Part shown: positions 5,882 through 9,800 of the stretch, piece after piece
How the letters are laid out: each line of letters starts with the position of its first letter
How positions within the stretch are numbered: position 1 is the stretch's first letter
NCBI GenBank assembly: GCA_900770275.1
Contig: CAAGJS010000020.1
Coordinates: forward strand, 1-9,800
Direction: 5' to 3'
Source: Erysipelotrichaceae bacterium
Lineage (GTDB): Bacteria; Bacillota_I; Bacilli_A; Erysipelotrichales; Erysipelotrichaceae
DNA length: 9,800 nucleotides
Made by a program: the position numbers and the translations under genes
Notes under the pieces: generated by a model
What the model saw: only the letters and a program-made list of their open reading frames with translations
Databases searched by the model: none
Told to the model about the DNA's origin: nothing

Positions 5882-6898
5882 ATGACTACGATTAAGGATA
5901 TTGCCCGGCTTTCGGGTTACAGCATCGGTACGGTCAGCCGTGTCATCAATCATCATCCGGATGTTTCCGAGGCTGCTCGCCAGCGCATTGAAGAAATCAT
6001 TGCGCAGGAGAACTTTCAGCCGAACTCGAATGCCAAGATGCTCAAGCAGCAGACCGATGCACCGATCGCGATCATCATCCGCGGCTATGCCAACATCTTC
6101 TTTGAATCTCTGCTTGAAAAGACCCAGAACATTCTGCGTTTGGCACATGAAGAAGCTTCGATGGTGTTTGTCGATGAAAGTGCCAACGAGGTGCAGACAG
6201 CTGCACAGCTTCATATGTCATCGCACCCGAAGGCATTCATCTTTCTCGGCGGCAACCTGGAGTATTTCCGCAGCGGATTCAGTGCCGTGGATACGCCCAG
6301 CGTCCTGCTGACCAACAGCGCCGCTGACCTTTCCTTTGATCAGCTGTCCAGCTATACGACGGATGATCTGGAAGCCAGTGCCTGCGCGGTGCGGTATCTG
6401 ATTGCCTGCGGCCATAGGAACATCGGTATTATCGGTGGTTCACCGGAAAGCAGCGGAAGCCAGGTCGGCTATCGCCGGCTGCTGGGCTGCCGAAAGGCAT
6501 TCAATGATAAAGGCGTCACCTTTGATGAGGCGGCGCAGTATGAACCAAGCCGCTTCTCCATGGAGGGCGGCTACCAGGCGGCGACGCGGTTATTGAAGCG
6601 AAGCCCGCAGATCACGGCTGTTTTCGCTCTTGGCGATTCGATCGCCATTGGGGCAATGCGTGCCATTGAAGACATGGGGCTCAACTGTCCCCGGGACGTC
6701 AGCGTCATTGGCTACGATGGTATCGCACAGGGCAGATATACGGTGCCGCGGCTCACTTCCATCCGTCAGGATGTGGATGCACTTGCCCGCAAAGGTGTGG
6801 AGGATCTTCTGGTCCGTCTGCAGTATGATCGGCAGGCGATCCATGAAATCGTGCCGTTTGAACTGGTCGAAGGCGAAAGTGTCTTCGTAAAACGTTAG
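5882..6898 (+). CDS. LacI-family transcriptional regulator, probable operon repressor
   Basis: A 338-residue LacI/GalR-type regulator, the usual length. The N-terminal helix-turn-helix is textbook: TIKDIARLSGYSIGTVSRVI (residues 3-22), then HHPDVSEAARQRIEEII and a hinge-helix region ending with NAKMLKQQ. The SxxTVSR recognition helix belongs to the subgroup that binds CG-centred near-palindromes such as those at 2702-2725. The rest is a periplasmic-binding-protein-like sugar-sensing and dimerisation domain, with GGSPESSGSQVGYRR, FALGDSIAIGAMRAIEDMG and the DVSVIGYDG ... LTSIRQD signature near the C-terminus. The effector is presumably an imported maltodextrin-type sugar (inference). AAGGA at 5871-5875 is the ribosome binding site, 6 bases before the ATG. 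Because it lies inside the operon it controls, it is probably autoregulated. It could instead respond to another sugar. Confidence 0.94.
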   Translation: MTTIKDIARLSGYSIGTVSRVINHHPDVSEAARQRIEEIIAQENFQPNSNAKMLKQQTDAPIAIIIRGYANIFFESLLEKTQNILRLAHEEASMVFVDESANEVQTAAQLHMSSHPKAFIFLGGNLEYFRSGFSAVDTPSVLLTNSAADLSFDQLSSYTTDDLEASACAVRYLIACGHRNIGIIGGSPESSGSQVGYRRLLGCRKAFNDKGVTFDEAAQYEPSRFSMEGGYQAATRLLKRSPQITAVFALGDSIAIGAMRAIEDMGLNCPRDVSVIGYDGIAQGRYTVPRLTSIRQDVDALARKGVEDLLVRLQYDRQAIHEIVPFELVEGESVFVKR

Positions 6899-6911
6899 AG
6901 GGGAGTTTCAC

Positions 6912-8414
6912 ATGAATCGTAGAGCAGGAATACTGATGCCGATCAGTGCACTGCCATCGCCCTATGGAATTGGGACACTGGGGAAGGAAGCCTGCCGCTT
7001 CATTGATTTTCTCGAGAAGGCCGGACAGTCCTACTGGCAGATTCTGCCAACGGGGCCGACGGGCTATGGCGACTCGCCATACCAGTCGTTCTCGGCCTTT
7101 GCCGGAAATCCGTATTTCATTGACCTGGATCTGTTGAAGAAGGACGGCCTGCTGAAGGCTGAGGAATATCAGAACATTGACTGGGGAAGTGATCCGCAGC
7201 GTGTCGACTACGGCACAATCTACAATCACCGCTTCGCCGTGCTCCATCTGGCCGCGGACCGTCTCAGGAAACATCTGCCGGATGATTATGAAGACTTCTG
7301 CCGGCAGAATGCGTTCTGGCTCGATGACTATGCACTGTTCATGGCAGAAAAGGACGTGCATCAGGGTGTTTCCTTCATGGAATGGGAACCATCCCTGCGC
7401 AAGCACAATCCCAAAACGGTCGCCAAAGAAACAGAACGGCTGAAAGATCAGATCGAGTTCTGGAAGCTGATCCAGTATCTCTTCCGGAGGCAGTGGAATG
7501 ATCTGCGCGACTATGCGCATCATCATGGCATTCAGCTGATTGGCGATGTGCCGATCTATGTGTCGCCGGATTCCAGTGATCTCTGGGGTCATCCGGATCT
7601 GTTCCAGCTGGACCGCTCTGGCAAACCGACGGAAGTCGCCGGCTGTCCGCCCGATGGCTTTGCGGCCGATGGGCAGTTGTGGGGCAATCCGCTCTACAAC
7701 TGGAACCGGATGAAGAAGGATGGCTACCAGTGGTGGGCACAGCGCATCGCCTATCAGTTTACGATGATTGACGTGCTGCGCATTGACCATTTCCGGGGCT
7801 TTGAATCTTACTACGCTATTCCCTTTGGTGAAAAAACGGCACGTAACGGCCGGTGGAAGAAGGGGCCGGGGATCGAGTTCTTCCGCACCATTGAAAAGAA
7901 GCTCGGTCATCTCGATATCATCGCCGAGGATCTTGGCTTCCTGACGCCGGAAGTGATTCAGATGGTGAAGGAAACGGGGTATCCGGGGATGAAGGTGCTT
8001 GAATTTGCCTTCGATCCAAGGGATACCGGATCCGATTATCTGCCTCATAAATATACGCACAACTGTGTCGTCTATACGGGGACTCATGATAACGAGACCG
8101 TCAACGGCTGGATGAAGAATTCGCCGAAGGAGTATACGAAACGCGCCATCGAGTATCTCAACCTCTCAAAGTCCGAGGGATATCACTGGGGATTTCTGCG
8201 GGGAGCGTATGAATCGGTCGGCGACCTGGTCGTGATGCAGTATCAGGATCTGCTGGGGCTTGGCGATGAGGCGCGCTTCAATGTTCCATCGACCACGGGC
8301 AATAACTGGGTATGGCGGACCGTGAAGGGAAGCTGGAATAATGCCCTGGCAAAGAAGCTTTATCATTTCACAATGATTTATGATCGTCTTCCGGGAACGG
8401 AAGCGGAAATTTAA
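6912..8414 (+). CDS. malQ: 4-alpha-glucanotransferase (GH77 amylomaltase)
   Basis: A cytoplasmic GH77 enzyme that transfers alpha-1,4-glucan segments between maltooligosaccharides, releasing glucose and lengthening chains. It has 500 residues, matching the short amylomaltases of the Thermus type rather than the longer enteric MalQ. The N-terminus has RAGILMPISALPSPYGIGTLG and the YWQILPTGPTGYGDSPYQSFSAFAGNPYFID block. The catalytic residues are all present: nucleophile D292 (RIDHFRG), acid/base E339 (AEDLG) and the stabilising D393 (THDNET), almost the same numbering as the known Thermus enzyme (293/340/395). The 250s-loop region reads PPDGFAADGQLWGNPLY. The start is 13 bases after the regulator stop, with GAGGGGAG (6898-6905) 6 bases before it. 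It supports the view that the importer brings in linear maltodextrins. No maltodextrin phosphorylase or amylase is seen beside it in this window. Confidence 0.97.
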   Translation: MNRRAGILMPISALPSPYGIGTLGKEACRFIDFLEKAGQSYWQILPTGPTGYGDSPYQSFSAFAGNPYFIDLDLLKKDGLLKAEEYQNIDWGSDPQRVDYGTIYNHRFAVLHLAADRLRKHLPDDYEDFCRQNAFWLDDYALFMAEKDVHQGVSFMEWEPSLRKHNPKTVAKETERLKDQIEFWKLIQYLFRRQWNDLRDYAHHHGIQLIGDVPIYVSPDSSDLWGHPDLFQLDRSGKPTEVAGCPPDGFAADGQLWGNPLYNWNRMKKDGYQWWAQRIAYQFTMIDVLRIDHFRGFESYYAIPFGEKTARNGRWKKGPGIEFFRTIEKKLGHLDIIAEDLGFLTPEVIQMVKETGYPGMKVLEFAFDPRDTGSDYLPHKYTHNCVVYTGTHDNETVNGWMKNSPKEYTKRAIEYLNLSKSEGYHWGFLRGAYESVGDLVVMQYQDLLGLGDEARFNVPSTTGNNWVWRTVKGSWNNALAKKLYHFTMIYDRLPGTEAEI

Positions 8415-8429
8415 AGGAGAAGACAAATT

Positions 8430-9647
8430 ATGTCGGATGTTGAACTGAAACATATCCGCAAGGTCTATAAGGACCAGGAACCTGCAAAGCACCGTTTCGG
8501 TAAGAAGACGGAAGAAAAGAAAAAGAATACGAATCTGAAGCGTACCGATGAAGGTGTCCTTGCGGTCGATGACTTCAATCTCAAGATCAAGGATCAGGAA
8601 TTCATCGTCCTTGTCGGACCGTCCGGCTGCGGCAAGTCGACGACGCTGCGCATGGTCGCAGGTCTGGAAGAGATTTCGGGCGGCGATCTGTACATCGACG
8701 GCAAGCGTGTCAATGATGTGGCGCCGAAGGATCGTGATATTGCGATGGTGTTCCAGAGTTATGCTCTGTATCCGCATATGACGGTGCGTGAGAACATGGA
8801 ATTCCCTCTGAAGATCCGCAAGATGCCGCAGGAAGAGATTGATGCCCGTGTCAATGATGCGGCTGAGATCCTTGGCATCACCGAATATCTGGACCGGAAA
8901 CCGAAAGCACTGTCTGGCGGCCAGCGGCAGCGTGTTGCGATCGGTCGTGCAATTGTCCGTAATCCGAAGGTTCTTCTGATGGATGAGCCGCTGTCGAACC
9001 TGGATGCGAAGCTTCGCAACCAGATGCGTGCCGAGATCATCAAGCTGCGTCAGAAGATCCATACGACGTTCATCTACGTTACCCATGATCAGACGGAAGC
9101 GATGACGCTTGGCGATCGTATCGTCATCATGAAGGATGGCGTGATTCAGCAGATCGGTACGCCGCAGACGGTATATGACAATCCGGTCAATCTGTTCGTG
9201 GCTGGCTTCATTGGTGTTCCGCAGATGAACTTCTATGATGGAACATTGATCAGGAAGGAAGATGGCAGCTATGCGGTGAAGGTTGAAGACGCTGTCATTG
9301 ATCTGTCTGCTGAGAAGTGTGCCCACCTGAAGGAGCGTGGCGTCGAGGGGCAGGAAGTGACGATCGGCGTGCGTCCGGAGCACATTACCCTTGCCAAGAG
9401 TGAAGGCAAGATGGTCAGGGGTACAGTCGATGTGGCGGAGCTGATGGGTGCCTCGGAGCATCTGCATGTGAATGCGATGGGGAAGGATGGCATCATCATT
9501 GTTCCGACGCTGGACCTGAAGGGAAGCAGCTTCACGATCGGTTCGCCGATTGAGTTTACGTTCCCGGGATCGATGGTCCATGTGTTTGATAAGAAGACGG
9601 GTGTGAATCTGGAGTATGATCCGGATTCGATGCGTCGTCCGGACTGA
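8430..9647 (+). CDS. MsmK/UgpC/MalK-type sugar ABC transporter ATPase
   Basis: The ATP-hydrolysing subunit of a carbohydrate uptake-1 importer, acting at the inner membrane face as a dimer. All nucleotide-binding motifs are present: A-loop Y13, Walker A GPSGCGKST (63-71), Q-loop Q109, signature LSGGQRQ (161-167), Walker B VLLMDE (181-186) and H-loop H219. A C-terminal regulatory domain of TOBE/MOBE type follows (about 240-405), including VGVRPEH-like IGVRPEHI. At 405 residues it is longer than the typical ~370-377, mainly because of an insertion (about 16-42) rich in lysine and arginine just after the A-loop. AAAGGAGA overlaps the malQ stop codon and serves as ribosome binding site. The importer therefore has a dedicated ATPase at the end of its operon, though this type can also serve several importers. 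The symbol msmK or ugpC is plausible but cannot be settled. Confidence 0.95.
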   Translation: MSDVELKHIRKVYKDQEPAKHRFGKKTEEKKKNTNLKRTDEGVLAVDDFNLKIKDQEFIVLVGPSGCGKSTTLRMVAGLEEISGGDLYIDGKRVNDVAPKDRDIAMVFQSYALYPHMTVRENMEFPLKIRKMPQEEIDARVNDAAEILGITEYLDRKPKALSGGQRQRVAIGRAIVRNPKVLLMDEPLSNLDAKLRNQMRAEIIKLRQKIHTTFIYVTHDQTEAMTLGDRIVIMKDGVIQQIGTPQTVYDNPVNLFVAGFIGVPQMNFYDGTLIRKEDGSYAVKVEDAVIDLSAEKCAHLKERGVEGQEVTIGVRPEHITLAKSEGKMVRGTVDVAELMGASEHLHVNAMGKDGIIIVPTLDLKGSSFTIGSPIEFTFPGSMVHVFDKKTGVNLEYDPDSMRRPD

Positions 9648-9659
9648 TTTGAATGTGTT

Positions 9660-9690
9660 GAGGGGAGTCTTTCGGGGCTCTCTTCTTTTT
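9660..9690 (+). terminator. Intrinsic terminator at the end of the sugar operon
   Basis: GAGGGGAG (9660-9667) pairs with CTCTCTTC (9678-9685), with two G-U wobbles and possible extension by TC/GG in the loop. TTTTT follows at 9686-9690. It begins 12 bases after the ATPase stop codon. Confidence 0.85.
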
Positions 9691-9740
9691 GTACTTTTCG
9701 AGGATCTGTTTGTGTATTTGTGATTCTGTGATCATTTCAT

Positions 9741-9769
9741 TTGTCAGTCTGCGTCCTTTTTCCTATACT
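9741..9769 (+). promoter_or_regulatory. Near-consensus promoter for a gene beyond the right edge
   Basis: TTGTCA (9741-9746, 5 of 6 consensus) and TATACT (9764-9769, 5 of 6) are separated by exactly 17 bases, a strong vegetative promoter. Transcription would begin near 9776. It lies after the operon terminator, so it starts a separate unit. Confidence 0.8.
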
Positions 9770-9784
9770 CAGCTTTAGAGGGAT

Positions 9785-9791
9785 AAGGAGG
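9785..9791 (+). promoter_or_regulatory. Ribosome binding site of the next gene
   Basis: AAGGAGG is a perfect Shine-Dalgarno core. No ATG or GTG is complete in the last nine bases. The final A at 9800, 8 bases after the site, would be the first base of a well-placed ATG if TG follows. The gene cannot be identified. Confidence 0.7.
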
Positions 9792-9800
9792 CATTAGTCA

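Noticed and set aside
6753..8087. Long minus-strand open frame opposite the regulator 3' end and malQ (444 codons)
   Set aside because: It covers the catalytic core of malQ on the other strand, spans two real genes and shows no familiar protein features, so it is a coding shadow.
8166..9581. Very long open frame on the minus strand opposite malQ's 3' end and the ATPase gene (471 codons)
   Set aside because: The + strand gene carries all ABC ATPase motifs. The antisense product is rich in His/Arg/Ile with no recognisable domain, and the frame is open only because of codon bias in the real gene.
9719..9732. Direct repeat of TGTGAT (8-base period) just upstream of the right-edge promoter
   Set aside because: Only two 6-base copies in a T-rich region; this is expected by chance and has no symmetry pointing to a known binding site.

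Overview
The window looks like a chromosomal stretch from a low-to-mid GC Firmicute (Bacillota). The signs are strong GGAGG-type ribosome binding sites, U-tailed intrinsic terminators, a lipobox-type sugar-binding lipoprotein, a CcpA-like cre site and a LacI-family regulator next to an MsmK/UgpC-type ATPase. The high use of C- and G-ending codons, with overall GC around one half by eye, would fit a gut Erysipelotrichales/Clostridia-like lineage; that placement is inference. All supported genes lie on the + strand.

Left part (1-2600): the 3' end of a DUF4956 membrane protein, closed by a strong composite intrinsic terminator. Then come a stand-alone short-chain dehydrogenase/reductase with no visible Shine-Dalgarno site, and glf (UDP-galactopyranose mutase), which has its own ribosome binding site and possibly its own extended -10 promoter. 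A 12-bp terminator hairpin follows glf.

Centre and right (2600-9690): a six-gene maltodextrin/oligosaccharide uptake operon. The order is lipoprotein solute-binding protein, MalF-type permease, MalG-type permease, LacI-family regulator, GH77 4-alpha-glucanotransferase (malQ), MsmK/UgpC-type ATPase. It has a dense control region (about 2634-2744): a 15-bp perfect dyad, phased A-tracts, a sigma-A-type promoter with a cre-like site in its spacer, and two exactly abutting 12-bp LacI-type operator repeats at the start site that also fold into a 5'-leader hairpin. A stem-loop between the binding-protein and first permease genes probably sets differential expression. The operon ends in a U-tailed hairpin. 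The last ~60 bases hold a near-consensus promoter and a perfect Shine-Dalgarno site for a gene starting at or just past the right edge.

How the parts work together: the lipoprotein captures an alpha-glucan oligosaccharide, the two permeases and the ATPase import it, MalQ disproportionates it in the cytoplasm, and the LacI-type protein probably represses the operon in the absence of inducer, with CcpA adding catabolite repression. I see no mobile element, CRISPR array, tRNA or rRNA. I did not find a convincing undescribed system; the most interesting points are the layered regulatory region and a lysine-rich insertion in the ATPase.
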